DNA from: Hymenobacter wooponensis
GTDB taxonomy: Bacteria; Bacteroidota; Bacteroidia; Cytophagales; Hymenobacteraceae
DNA length: 64,000 bases
NCBI RefSeq assembly: GCF_004745865.1
Contig: NZ_SRKZ01000001.1
Coordinates: 62,001-126,000 of the forward strand
Direction: 5' to 3'
Shown here: piece by piece, positions 27,373 to 36,006 of the stretch
Layout of the letters: each line of letters begins with the position of its first letter
Position numbering within the stretch: position 1 is the stretch's first letter
Translations under genes and position numbers: made by a program
The notes under the pieces: model-generated
The model's database searches: none
What the model saw: only the letters and a program-made list of their open reading frames with translations
Told to the model about the DNA's origin: nothing

Positions 27373-28380
27373 ATGACCATAAATTTCTCTCTGCTGCCCG
27401 CTACGCGCACCCTGCTGACTGGCCTAGCACTGGCGGTAACTGCACCTACCCTAGCGCCCACCGCGGCGCTGGGGCAGGCCCTGCCGGAACCCGTAGTGGG
27501 CAACCCCATCATAAAAGACAAGTACACCGCCGACCCCGCCGCTATGGTGTACAAAGGCACGGTGTACCTTTACACGGGGCATGATGAGGCGCCTGCCCGG
27601 CAGGAGCGCTACGTGATGAATGACTGGCTGTGCTACTCCTCCACCGACATGGTGAACTGGAAGGAGCACCCTTCGCCGCTGAGCGTGAAAGCATTTACCT
27701 GGGCCAAGGGCGACGCCTGGGCCTCGCAGGTGATTGAGCGCAACGGCAAGTTTTACTGGTACGTGGCGGTAGAGCACGGTTCGATTCCGGGTAAGTCTAT
27801 TGGCGTAGCCGTGTCGGATAGCCCCACGGGGCCGTTCAAGGACGCCCGCGGCTCGGCCATCATCACCAATAACATGACCGAGAGTCCCATCTCTTGGGAC
27901 GACATCGACCCAACCGTTTTCATCGACGACAAGGGACAGGCCTACCTCTACTGGGGCAACACCAACTGCTACTGGGCTAAGCTGAAACCCAACATGACGG
28001 AGCTGGATGGCCCCATCAACAAGGTTACCAACCTGCCGAAATTCACGGAAGCCCCCTGGATTCATAAGCACAATGGCTGGTACTACCTCAGCTACGCCTA
28101 CCAGTTCCCGGAAAAGATTGCCTACGCTATGAGCCGCAGCATTGAGGGCCCATGGGAATTCAAGGGCATTCTGAACGAAGTGGCCGGCAACTCCAACACC
28201 AACCATCAGGCCATTATTGACTTCAAGGGGCAGTCGTACTTCATCTACCACAACGGTAGCATCCCGACCGATGGCGGCAGCTTCCGCCGCTCGGTCTGCA
28301 TCGACCAGCTGTACTACAACAAGGACGGCACGATGAAGCGCGTCGTGATGACTACCGAAGGCATCAAGCCCGTCAAGTAG
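27373..28380 (+). CDS. GH43 arabinofuranosidase/xylosidase-like enzyme, exported
   Basis: A five-bladed beta-propeller GH43 of 335 residues with signal peptide (cleavage near ALGQALPE). The general base Asp is in YTADPAAMVYKG, the pKa-modulating Asp in DDIDPTVFIDD, and the general acid Glu in KFTEAPWIHKHNGWYYLSY. It begins 12 bp after the GH51 stop, so the two are cotranscribed and presumably act together on the same arabinose side chains. The subfamily suggests arabinofuranosidase or beta-xylosidase activity rather than endo-arabinanase; this cannot be settled by eye. Confidence 0.93.
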   Translation: MTINFSLLPATRTLLTGLALAVTAPTLAPTAALGQALPEPVVGNPIIKDKYTADPAAMVYKGTVYLYTGHDEAPARQERYVMNDWLCYSSTDMVNWKEHPSPLSVKAFTWAKGDAWASQVIERNGKFYWYVAVEHGSIPGKSIGVAVSDSPTGPFKDARGSAIITNNMTESPISWDDIDPTVFIDDKGQAYLYWGNTNCYWAKLKPNMTELDGPINKVTNLPKFTEAPWIHKHNGWYYLSYAYQFPEKIAYAMSRSIEGPWEFKGILNEVAGNSNTNHQAIIDFKGQSYFIYHNGSIPTDGGSFRRSVCIDQLYYNKDGTMKRVVMTTEGIKPVK

Positions 28381-28405
28381 TGGCCTAGAACGATCTGCAC
28401 TGAAC

Positions 28406-28497
28406 GTCATGCTGAGCGGAGTCGAAGCATCTCTACTGCTTCGTTGCTATCTTCTGATTAGCCAGAGGTAGAGATGCTTCGACAAGCTCAGCATGAC
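28406..28497. repeat. Intergenic inverted repeat, about 30-nt arms
   Basis: Arms 28406-28436 (GTCATGCTGAGCGGAGTCGA...) and 28468-28497 (...TCGACAAGCTCAGCATGAC) are imperfect reverse complements. It follows the GH43 stop and could end the GH51-GH43 transcript. Confidence 0.85.
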
Positions 28498-28587
28498 AGT
28501 TAGTTTAGTAACATCTGCATGCGAAATACCTTAATCAGCTAGGCATCACTTTCCATTAAGGTCTACCGAAATCTACCCACCCGTTTT

Positions 28588-28603
28588 ACACAATCGTTTA
28601 TGT
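28588..28603. promoter_or_regulatory. Operator-like palindrome overlapping a GH43 start codon
   Basis: ACACAATCGTTTATGT matches ACACAA-N4-TTGTGT except for one base, which creates the ATG at 28600. It is preceded by TTTT, as at the other sites (TTTACACAATCG). Confidence 0.65.
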
Positions 28604-29595
28604 GCTCTACCCTTCGGCGTATATTGGTGCTGGCGTTCCTGCTAGGCCACTTGGGCGCATCGGCCCAGACTTCCCCGGCGCTTATCGCGGCCCATGACCC
28701 CGTGATGGCGCAACAGAACGGCACTTATTACATGTTCTGCACTGGGCCGGGTATTGCGGTGTGGTCGTCGAAGGACCGGAAGAACTGGACGCGGGAGCAA
28801 CCTATATTTGCTACCGCGCCCACTTGGGCTACGCAGGCGGTACCGGGTTTTAAAGGCAACCACATCTGGGCGCCTGACATTTCCTACCACAACGGGGTGT
28901 ACTCGCTGTTCTACTCCATTTCGGCATTCGGAAAAAACACCTCCTGCATAGGCCTGGTCACCAACAAAACCCTCGACCCTAAGTCTAAGGACTTCAAATG
29001 GGTAGATCATGGGCGGGTGATTCAGTCGGTGCCGGGGCGCGACATGTGGAACGCCATCGACCCCAACCTGATCCGGGATGAAAAAGGCACTCCGTGGCTT
29101 TCCTTTGGCTCTTTCTGGGAAGGCATTAAGCTGGTCAAGCTCACGCCCGACTTAACAGCTCCAGCTCAGCCCGAGCAGTGGCGTACCATTGCCAAGCGCC
29201 CTCGCTCTCCCCAGCTCAACGACTCCCTGCCCGGCGACGGGGCCATTGAAGCGCCCTTCATTTTTAAGAAAGGCGACTATTACTACCTGTTTACTTCCTT
29301 CGACTACTGCTGCCGCGGCCCCCAGAGCACCTACAAGATTATGGTAGGCCGCGCGAAAAACGTGCAGGGTCCGTACGTAGACAAGGCGGGCAAAGCCCTC
29401 GACCAGGGCGGCGGAACCGAGGTGCTGGCCGGCGACAAAAACTGGTTTGGGCTGGGTCACAACTCGGTTTACACCTTCGACAAAGCCGATTACCTGGTGT
29501 TTCATGGCTACGATGCCGCCGACCAGGGCCGCTCTAAACTGCGCATTGAAAAGCTTGCCTGGGATGCCGCCGGCTGGCCGGTAGTACAGCCCTAG
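28600..29595 (+). CDS. GH43 endo-1,5-alpha-L-arabinanase-like enzyme, exported
   Basis: 331 residues with signal peptide MCSTLRRILVLAFLLGHLGASAQ. The catalytic Asp is in IAAHDPVMAQQNGTYYMFCTGPG, the second Asp in WNAIDPNLI and the general acid Glu in GAIEAPFIFKKGDYYYLF; HIWAPDISYHNG and FDYCCRG are typical of the arabinanase subfamily (GH43_5-like). It would cut the arabinan backbone. The ATG lies inside an operator-like palindrome, so the transcript may have almost no leader; a TTG at 28624 is the alternative start but would trim the charged n-region. Transketolase follows 209 bp on. Confidence 0.92.
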   Translation: MCSTLRRILVLAFLLGHLGASAQTSPALIAAHDPVMAQQNGTYYMFCTGPGIAVWSSKDRKNWTREQPIFATAPTWATQAVPGFKGNHIWAPDISYHNGVYSLFYSISAFGKNTSCIGLVTNKTLDPKSKDFKWVDHGRVIQSVPGRDMWNAIDPNLIRDEKGTPWLSFGSFWEGIKLVKLTPDLTAPAQPEQWRTIAKRPRSPQLNDSLPGDGAIEAPFIFKKGDYYYLFTSFDYCCRGPQSTYKIMVGRAKNVQGPYVDKAGKALDQGGGTEVLAGDKNWFGLGHNSVYTFDKADYLVFHGYDAADQGRSKLRIEKLAWDAAGWPVVQP

Positions 29596-29804
29596 TCACC
29601 GCCAAGCGGCCTCGGTACGCTCAACAGATAGGGAGAAAACAGTGCTTTTTCTTCCTTTCCAGCCTGGAAGGAGTGCCTCTCCTACCGGCACCGATTTCGG
29701 TATCGTTTCCGGTCCTTTTTCTCGTATACAGCCAATTTGAAAGATGGCCTACCGCTTTCTGAAGCCGTAGCTTAGCATCTTTCCCACCTTTTTTATAACG
29801 ACTC

Positions 29805-31856
29805 GTGACTAAGCCGAATCCTTCTCTCGCTGAATTGAGTGTGAATACCATCCGCCTGCTATCGGTGGATATGGTACAGGCCGCTAACTCGGGCCATCCG
29901 GGTCTGCCCATGGGCGCCGCACCGATGGCGTACGTGCTGTTCTCACGCTTCCTGCGCTTCAACCCCCAAGACCCCGCCTGGCCGAACCGCGACCGGTTTG
30001 TGCTGTCGGCTGGTCACGGCTCGGCGCTGCTCTACAGCTTGCTGCACCTCTACGGCTACGACTTGTCGCTTGACGACGTGAAGAGCTTCCGACAGCTGCA
30101 CTCCAAAACGCCCGGCCACCCCGAGTCGAACCTGACGCCCGGCGTGGAGGTAACAACGGGTCCGTTAGGCCAGGGCTTCGCCAACGGCGTGGGCATGGCC
30201 ATGGCCGAGGCGCACCTGGGGGCGGTCTACAACAAGCCCGGCCACGAGCTGATGGACCACTACACTTACTCTATTGTGAGTGATGGGGACCTGATGGAGG
30301 GCATTGCCTCGGAAGCCGCTTCTTTGGCGGGCCACCTCAAGCTTGGCAAGCTCATCTACCTCTACGACGACAACGACATCAGCCTCGACGGGCCGACCAG
30401 CCTGGCCTACACCGAGGATGCCCTGGCTCGCTTTGAGGCCTACGGCTGGCACACCCAGCGCGTGATGGACGGCAACGACCTCGACGGCATTGAGGCCGCC
30501 ATTAAAGCGGCTCAACAGGAAACCGAGCGGCCTTCCATCATCTCGGTGAAGACCATTATTGGCTACGGTAGCCCGCAGGAAGGCACCAGCAAAGTCCACG
30601 GCTCCCCCCTCGGCCCCGACAATGTCAAGAAGGCCAAGGAGTTCTTCGGCTTCGACCCCGAGGCCACGTTTGTAATACCGGAAGAAGTGCGCACCCACCT
30701 GGCCGAGGCCGGGCAGCGCGGCGCGCAGCTTCAGGCTGAATGGCAGCAGAAATCAGAGGCGTACCAGCAGGAGTTTGGAACGGAGTGGGAACTGTTCCGG
30801 GCTTCGTTTGCGGGAGAGCTCCCCGCAGGCTGGGACGCCTCGCTGCCCGTTTTCACGCCCGCCGATGGGGCCATGGCTACCCGCCAGGCATCCGGCAAGG
30901 CGCTTACCGCGCTTAAGAAAAGCGTACCCTTCATGTTTGGGGGCTCCGCCGACCTGGCCAGCTCCAACGAGATGCCCACCGGCGGCGACGCCAGCTTCCA
31001 GCCCGGCGCCTACGAGCACAACAACATCTGGTTTGGAGTACGTGAGCACGCCATGGGCGCGGCCATGAACGGCATGGCCCAACACGGCGGCGTGCGCACC
31101 TATGGCGGCACCTTCCTCACCTTCTCCGACTACATGCGCGGCGCCATCCGCCTCACGGCCTTGGCCGAGTCGGCCGCTACGTTCGTGTTCACCCACGACA
31201 GCATTGGCCTGGGAGAAGATGGCCCCACCCACCAGCCGGTGGAGCAGGTAGCCGCCCTGCGCACCATCCCGAACATTGTAGTAATTCGACCGGCCGACGC
31301 AAACGAGACTGTGGAAGCCTGGCGCATTGCCCTGACCACGCCAAAGTCGCCGGTAGTACTGATTCTTTCGCGCCAGAAGCTGCCCACGCTCGATCAGGAG
31401 AAGTACGGCTCTGCCCGCGAAGGCGTAGCCAAAGGCGGCTACATCCTCAGCGAAGCCGAGGGCGGCAAGCCCCAGCTGATTCTGCTGGCTACCGGCTCGG
31501 AAGTATCCTTGGTGATGCAGGCCCAGGAGCAACTGCAACAGCAGGGCGTGCCTACCCGCGTGGTGAGCCTGCCCTCCTGGGAGCTATTCGAGAAGCAGGA
31601 TAAGGCCTACCAGCAGCAGGTACTTCCCTCCGATGTGCGCAAGCGCGTAGCCGTGGAAGCTGGCTCGCCCATGGGCTGGCACAAGTACGTGACCGACGAG
31701 GGCACCGTTATTGCCATGAACCGCTTCGGCGAGTCGGGCCCCGGCGAGGCCGTAATGGCATACTTCGGCTTCACGGTAGAAAACGTAGTGAAGCAGGCCA
31801 ATTGGGTGCTGCAAGGCCAACCAGCCGATATTGAGAAGAAGGAAGTCCTGTCGTAG
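29805..31856 (+). CDS. tkt: Transketolase
   Basis: A full-length 683-residue transketolase with GTG start. N-terminal thiamine-diphosphate domain: [20 protein letters not shown], and the GDG...N metal/TPP motif as [33 protein letters not shown]. Pyrimidine domain: [16 protein letters not shown] and [17 protein letters not shown]; the C-terminal domain ends the protein. It moves two-carbon units between sugar phosphates, here taking xylulose-5-phosphate made by the araBAD pathway into central metabolism. Its place next to arabinan-degrading genes supports that. Bacteroides-type L-arabinose loci also often include tkt. No operator palindrome is seen directly upstream. Confidence 0.96.
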   Translation: MTKPNPSLAELSVNTIRLLSVDMVQAANSGHPGLPMGAAPMAYVLFSRFLRFNPQDPAWPNRDRFVLSAGHGSALLYSLLHLYGYDLSLDDVKSFRQLHSKTPGHPESNLTPGVEVTTGPLGQGFANGVGMAMAEAHLGAVYNKPGHELMDHYTYSIVSDGDLMEGIASEAASLAGHLKLGKLIYLYDDNDISLDGPTSLAYTEDALARFEAYGWHTQRVMDGNDLDGIEAAIKAAQQETERPSIISVKTIIGYGSPQEGTSKVHGSPLGPDNVKKAKEFFGFDPEATFVIPEEVRTHLAEAGQRGAQLQAEWQQKSEAYQQEFGTEWELFRASFAGELPAGWDASLPVFTPADGAMATRQASGKALTALKKSVPFMFGGSADLASSNEMPTGGDASFQPGAYEHNNIWFGVREHAMGAAMNGMAQHGGVRTYGGTFLTFSDYMRGAIRLTALAESAATFVFTHDSIGLGEDGPTHQPVEQVAALRTIPNIVVIRPADANETVEAWRIALTTPKSPVVLILSRQKLPTLDQEKYGSAREGVAKGGYILSEAEGGKPQLILLATGSEVSLVMQAQEQLQQQGVPTRVVSLPSWELFEKQDKAYQQQVLPSDVRKRVAVEAGSPMGWHKYVTDEGTVIAMNRFGESGPGEAVMAYFGFTVENVVKQANWVLQGQPADIEKKEVLS

Positions 31857-31864
31857 GCCAGTAG

Positions 31865-32088
31865 AACGTCATGTCGAGCTTGCCGAGACATCTCGCGTGC
31901 TGACGTTGTTTTAGTACTTCGCACGTCATCCTGACGTAGGAAGGATCTTGTCACGATAGAACGACTGGGCCTAGCACATCGTGCTGACGTGGTATGGTCC
32001 TTCGCAAGCTCAGGATGACGTGCTGTTGTAATAAGTTAGCATGGCAACGTCAGCACGCGAGATGTCTCGGCAAGCTCGACATGACGTT
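31865..32088. repeat. Nested double inverted repeat after tkt
   Basis: Outer arms 31865-31908 and 32045-32088 (44 nt each, AACGTCATGTCGAGCTTGCC... ) are almost perfect reverse complements. Inside lies a second pair, about 31921-31946 and 31994-32023 (GCACGTCATCCTGACG / ...CAGGATGACGTGC). The 224-bp region has no gene. Confidence 0.88.
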
Positions 32089-32104
32089 TTTCATTGACAC
32101 AGAT

Positions 32105-32144
32105 AAAATCAGCGGGGAGCCACAAGATGGCTCCCCGTTTTATT
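32105..32144 (+). terminator. Hairpin terminator between tkt and the MFS gene
   Basis: CGGGGAGCC (32113-32121) pairs with GGCTCCCCG (32129-32137), followed by TTTTATTT. It ends 13 bp before the MFS start codon. Confidence 0.75.
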
Positions 32145-32156
32145 TACCGCATTTCT

Positions 32157-33320
32157 ATGGCTGAAATTACGCCTGCCCAGCGGCGCGTAGCCGTTAGTGC
32201 CCTGTTCTTTGTGGCGGGGCTGTGCTTTGCCTCCTGGGCCTCCCGCATCCCAGATATTCGCCTGAAGCTCGGGCTCAGTGAAGGTGAGCTAGGCCAGTTG
32301 CTGCTGGCGTTGCCGGTGGGCTCCATGCTGGCGCTGCCCGTGGCGGGGTGGCTGGTGCATAACTACGGCAGCCGGGTGGTAGTGCTGCTAGCTACCAGCT
32401 TGTACGCCATCTTTCTGCCCCTGCTGGGGTGGGCGCCGGGGTTCTGGAGCTTGGCGGCCAGCCTCGTGCTGTTCGGATTTGCCGGCAACCTGCTCAATAT
32501 TTCCGTCAACACCCAGGCCATTGGCGTGCAACAGGCCTACGGCAAACCCATCATGGGGTCATTTCACGGGCTATGGAGCTTGGCTGGCTTCCTGGGCGGC
32601 GCGCTGGGCACCTTGCTGATCCGGTGGCAGCAAACCCCGCTCTGGCATTTCCTGCTGGTAATGGCGCTAGGCCTGTTGCTCACCGTACTGGCTCACCAAC
32701 GCACCCTACCCCAGGATACCGGCACCGAGGCCGGCGGCTCCGGTCTGCGCCGCCCCGAGCCCTACTTGCTGCGCATCGGGCTGATTGCGTTCTGCGGGAT
32801 GCTCTGCGAGGGCTGCATGTTCGACTGGAGTGGCGTGTACTTCCAGAAAGTAGTGCGCCCCGATGCCACACTAGTTACGGCCGGCTACGTGGCCTGCATG
32901 AGCACCATGGCCTTCGGCCGCTTCATCTCCGATTACTTCACCCACCGCTTCGGTACCAACCGCATGTTGCAAATCAGCAGCGCCCTCATTGCGCTAGGCC
33001 TGCTCACGGCCGTAGTGTGGCCGGCATTTGTGCCGTCGGTGGTGGGGTTCCTGCTGGTAGGGTTTGGTATTGCTTCCGTTACGCCCCTGGCCTACAGCGC
33101 CGCCGGGCAATCCACCACCGTCTCGCCGGGCGTGGCGCTGGCCATGGTATCCACCATCGGCTACTTCGGCTTTCTGCTGGGCCCGCCCCTGATTGGCTTC
33201 ATTGCCGAGGTTTCCAGCTTGCGCGTTTCGTTTGCGCTGGTAGCGGGCCTGGGCGCGGCTATTGGGGCGCTGGCCGCACTCCCCGCTCCCACCGCAAAGC
33301 CAGCTAAACAAGTGGCCTAG
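32157..33320 (+). CDS. MFS transporter, YbjJ-like
   Basis: A 387-residue membrane protein with about 12 hydrophobic segments. The first loop block SWASRIPDIRLKLGLSEGELGQLLLALPVGSMLALPVAGWLVHNYGSR is typical of the YbjJ-type major facilitator subfamily (Fosmidomycin/sugar-like permeases of unknown substrate). ATG at 32157 (MAEITPAQRRVAV) is chosen because the earlier frame start at 32094 would put a terminator hairpin inside the coding region. The stop TAG is part of a GGCCTAG heptamer. Substrate and regulation are unknown. Confidence 0.88.
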   Translation: MAEITPAQRRVAVSALFFVAGLCFASWASRIPDIRLKLGLSEGELGQLLLALPVGSMLALPVAGWLVHNYGSRVVVLLATSLYAIFLPLLGWAPGFWSLAASLVLFGFAGNLLNISVNTQAIGVQQAYGKPIMGSFHGLWSLAGFLGGALGTLLIRWQQTPLWHFLLVMALGLLLTVLAHQRTLPQDTGTEAGGSGLRRPEPYLLRIGLIAFCGMLCEGCMFDWSGVYFQKVVRPDATLVTAGYVACMSTMAFGRFISDYFTHRFGTNRMLQISSALIALGLLTAVVWPAFVPSVVGFLLVGFGIASVTPLAYSAAGQSTTVSPGVALAMVSTIGYFGFLLGPPLIGFIAEVSSLRVSFALVAGLGAAIGALAALPAPTAKPAKQVA

Positions 33321-33351
33321 CGCCTATTCGTTTTACATTTCCTGATCGAAG

Positions 33352-33397
33352 CTGCCGCTTCAGTTTACGCCAATTTTCGCGTGAGCTGAAGCGGCAG
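33352..33397 (+). terminator. Hairpin after the MFS gene
   Basis: CTGCCGCTTCAG pairs perfectly with CTGAAGCGGCAG around a 22-base loop; TTTGCTTT follows. It is 31 bp after the stop. Confidence 0.65.
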
Positions 33398-33438
33398 TTT
33401 GCTTTCAGTGCCAGACTAGATCCATGTTCTCAAACGTG

Positions 33439-33572
33439 GACCCCACCCCCGGCCCCTCCCCTCCGGGAGAGGGGTGCCAGACGACCTGAATTAAAATAGT
33501 AGGACAACACGAGTTGCACTTTGCCTCCAGAACGCACCCCTCTCCCGGAGGGGAGGGGACGGGGGTGGGGTC
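33439..33572. repeat. Intergenic GC-rich inverted repeat with 39-nt arms
   Basis: Arms 33439-33477 and 33534-33572 (GACCCCACCCCCGG... / ...GGGGGTGGGGTC) are reverse complements with one mismatch. The 359-bp gap between the MFS and sigma genes holds this and the preceding hairpin, and no gene. Confidence 0.88.
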
Positions 33573-33679
33573 AGCCAGCAAAATGAAATCAAAAAAATAT
33601 TTCACCAGAACCTGTAACCTTACCCAAAAGGCGAAGTTTCCACCGCCGAATACGCTCCCACACCTCACCGACCAACCGC

Positions 33680-34252
33680 TTGAACTCGCTCACTGATAAT
33701 TCGCTCATGCTGCAAGTGAAGGCCGGCCAGGTCGACAAGATGGGCCTGCTGTTCGAGCGCTACCATCGGCCGTTGTTTGCGTTTTTCTACCACTCAAACG
33801 GTAACGCCACGGCCAGTGAGGATCTGGTGCAGAACGTATTCTACCGGATGCTGAAATACCGCCACACCTTCACCGGGGAAGGCGAGTTCAGAACCTGGAT
33901 GTACCACTTGGCGCGCAACGTGCTAGCCGACGCCGCCAAGAAAGACAAACCCTCGCTCCACCACAAAGACGTGGCCGACTTAGCCGAGAAGATTGCCGGA
34001 GGCACCCCCGCCGATGGCAGTCTTCAGAAGTCGCAGGATGTGGAGCTGCTCCACCGGGCCATGGCCCGGCTAAGCCCCGACCAACGGGAAGTGCTCGTGC
34101 TGAGCCGCTTTCAGGAGCTGAAATACGAGCAGATAGCACAGCTGCTCGACACCACGGTAGGAGCCGTAAAGGTGCGCGCGCACCGGGCCCTCTGCCAACT
34201 CAAGGATATTTATTTGAAACTGGAAAATGGAAGCAAAGTTCGTGAACTGTGA
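33680..34252 (+). CDS. ECF-type sigma-70 factor
   Basis: A 190-residue extracytoplasmic-function sigma factor. Region 2 runs from FERYHRPLFAFFYHSNGNATASEDLVQNVFYRMLKY to TWMYHLARNVLADAAKK (about residues 24-90); region 4 is LSPDQREVLVLSRFQELKYEQIAQLLDTTVGAVKVRAHRALCQL (about 132-175), with the helix-turn-helix. TTG at 33680 is the probable start since the first ATG (33707) would cut into region 2. The next gene, its likely anti-sigma factor, overlaps it by 26 bp. It probably controls its own operon plus other envelope genes. Confidence 0.93.
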   Translation: MNSLTDNSLMLQVKAGQVDKMGLLFERYHRPLFAFFYHSNGNATASEDLVQNVFYRMLKYRHTFTGEGEFRTWMYHLARNVLADAAKKDKPSLHHKDVADLAEKIAGGTPADGSLQKSQDVELLHRAMARLSPDQREVLVLSRFQELKYEQIAQLLDTTVGAVKVRAHRALCQLKDIYLKLENGSKVREL

Positions 34253-35159
34253 GGGTGTGCAAGAGGAGCTGATGGATTGGTTGGCGGGCACTTTACCAGA
34301 AGCCCAACGCCAAGCCGTAGAAGCTCACTTAACCCAATGCCCGGGTTGCCAGCAGGAGCTGGCCACCGTGCGGGCCCTCTGGACCAACATGGGCGAGCTG
34401 CCCGTGCCCGACCCCAGCGAGCAGATGCGCCCCCGCTTCTACTCCATGCTGGCCGAGTTTCAGGTGGAAGAGCAGCGCAAGCAACGCTGGTCGGTGAGTG
34501 GCCTGCTGGAGCGGGTACGCGAGTGGTGGCAGCCCGCCTACGGGGTGCGCCTGGCCTACAGCCTCGCCCTGCTGATTGTAGGCTTGGTAGCAGGTTACGG
34601 ATTGAAAGGCCGCCCGGAGACGTCCGAGCTGGCCGTGCAACAACCCGCCGCTGGTATGCCCGCCGCCTCTGAGGATGACGTGCATCAGACCAACGTGTTG
34701 GCCCTGCTGAACAACCCCTCGGCCGTGCAGCGCCTGCGGGCAGTGAGCTACGCTGAGGAAGTGGCACCCTCTAATGAGCGGGTGGTAGCTGCCCTGCTCA
34801 GCACCCTTAACCAAGACCCGAATGTGAACGTGCGTCTCGCTTCGCTAGAAGTGTTGGCAGGTCTCAGCCAAGACCCTATGGTGCGCCAAGGCCTCGTTCG
34901 CTCCCTTCCCCTGCAGGAGTCGCCCCTGGTACAATCGGCGCTGGCCGATGTGATGGTGCGCTTGCAGGAGCGCCGCTCGGTGCGCCCCCTGCGCAAGTTG
35001 CTCCAGCAGGACAACCTGAATGAGCAGGTGAAAGATAAAATCGAGCAAAGCATTGAGTCCTTGTCGAATGGCCAGGCTCCCCAACCTTCTACTCCCTCGA
35101 CCTACCATGAAACGCCCCCTCCTACTCAGCCTGATCTGGGCCCTTCTGTGGCTGCCTAG
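34227..35159 (+). CDS. Anti-sigma factor with zinc-finger, one TM helix and HEAT-repeat domain
   Basis: A zf-HC2 module near the N-terminus (EAHLTQCPGC, H-x3-C-x2-C, residues about 33-42) is the usual sigma-binding anti-sigma domain. One membrane helix follows (LAYSLALLIVGLVAGYGL, about 108-126). The periplasmic C-terminus carries HEAT-like helical repeats (AALLSTLNQDPNVNVRLASLEVLAGLSQDPMVRQGLV...), as in HEAT-repeat PBS-lyase proteins. This combination would sense something through the HEAT array and release the sigma factor. The gene overlaps both the sigma gene (26 bp) and the first DUF4097 gene (53 bp), so expression is tightly coupled. Confidence 0.88.
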   Translation: MEAKFVNCEGVQEELMDWLAGTLPEAQRQAVEAHLTQCPGCQQELATVRALWTNMGELPVPDPSEQMRPRFYSMLAEFQVEEQRKQRWSVSGLLERVREWWQPAYGVRLAYSLALLIVGLVAGYGLKGRPETSELAVQQPAAGMPAASEDDVHQTNVLALLNNPSAVQRLRAVSYAEEVAPSNERVVAALLSTLNQDPNVNVRLASLEVLAGLSQDPMVRQGLVRSLPLQESPLVQSALADVMVRLQERRSVRPLRKLLQQDNLNEQVKDKIEQSIESLSNGQAPQPSTPSTYHETPPPTQPDLGPSVAA

Positions 35160-36006
35160 CTGCTTCCTACACGCCCAGAACCGCGAGGCCACCGAGAAAA
35201 TCAACAAAGAATTCACGCTCACGGGTAGCGCCGGCAGCAGCACGCTGGCCCTCTACAACATCTTCGGCTCCGTAACGGTGCAGGGCTACAGCGGCAAGAC
35301 CGTAGTGGTAGAAATCACCAAGACCATTAAAGCCCCCAGCGCCGACTTGCTGGAGCAGGGCAAGAAAGAAGCCCAGCCTGGTTTTGAGCAGCATGGCGAC
35401 AGCGTTCTGCTGTACGTAGCCGGCCCCCAAGACTCTAGGCCTAACCGCGACCGGCAGCGGAATGGCCGCTTCCAGGACAACTGGAACAACAACAATGAGC
35501 GCCCTCACTACACCTATCAGTTTGATTTTGTAGTGAAAGTGCCGGCCGGTATGGAAGTGCGCGCTTCCACCGTGAACGGGGGCAAAATGCTGGTGCAGGA
35601 TGTAACCGGCCCGCTGCAAGCCCGCAATGTGAACGGCCCCGTTACCATCAAAAACGCCCAGCAGGCCACCGTGGCGCACACCGTGAATGGTGACGTAGAC
35701 GTGACCTACGCCGTGGCGCCTACTAAGGCAGCCTCTTACCACACCATCAACGGCAACATTCTGGTGAGTTACCCCGCCAACGTATCCGGCGACTTGTACT
35801 TCAAGAGCATGCACGGGGAGATGTTCACCGATTTCCCGAAAGCCGAAGTACTCCCGGCCCGCGTGACGCAAAACCAGCAGGCCGACGGAAAGAATACCAA
35901 ATACAAACTCAGCAAAGAGACGGCCGTGCGCCTGGGCAAGGGCGGAACCGATTTCCGCTTCGAAACCATCAACGGAAACGTCACCATCAAACAGCAACCC
36001 CGATGA
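35107..36006 (+). CDS. Exported DUF4097-type beta-helix protein (first of pair)
   Basis: Signal peptide MKRPLLLSLIWALLWLPSCFLHAQ, then a repetitive beta-solenoid with units such as VRASTVNGGKMLVQDVTGPLQARNVNGPVTIKNAQQATVAHTVNGDVDVTY, the hallmark of DUF4097 (adhesin-like) proteins. 299 residues. ATG at 35107 lies inside the anti-sigma gene and begins the signal peptide. Its stop codon overlaps the start of a second DUF4097 gene (ATGA). The position in a sigma/anti-sigma operon suggests that these proteins are the output or the sensed component of an envelope stress response, which is inference. Confidence 0.9.
   Translation: MKRPLLLSLIWALLWLPSCFLHAQNREATEKINKEFTLTGSAGSSTLALYNIFGSVTVQGYSGKTVVVEITKTIKAPSADLLEQGKKEAQPGFEQHGDSVLLYVAGPQDSRPNRDRQRNGRFQDNWNNNNERPHYTYQFDFVVKVPAGMEVRASTVNGGKMLVQDVTGPLQARNVNGPVTIKNAQQATVAHTVNGDVDVTYAVAPTKAASYHTINGNILVSYPANVSGDLYFKSMHGEMFTDFPKAEVLPARVTQNQQADGKNTKYKLSKETAVRLGKGGTDFRFETINGNVTIKQQPR

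Noticed and set aside
27451..28410. 319-codon frame antisense to the GH43 gene
   Set aside because: Long antisense frames are expected in GC-rich genes; the product is low-complexity and the GH43 frame has clear motifs.
30753..31538. 261-codon frame antisense to transketolase
   Set aside because: Shadow frame; transketolase motifs fully account for the region.
33405..33668. 87-codon open frame on the minus strand before the sigma gene
   Set aside because: It is produced by the GC-rich inverted repeat and has no protein-like features.
34210..34814. Antisense frames over the anti-sigma gene
   Set aside because: Composition is Arg/Ala/Pro-rich shadow, and the zf-HC2/TM/HEAT protein is convincing on the other strand.
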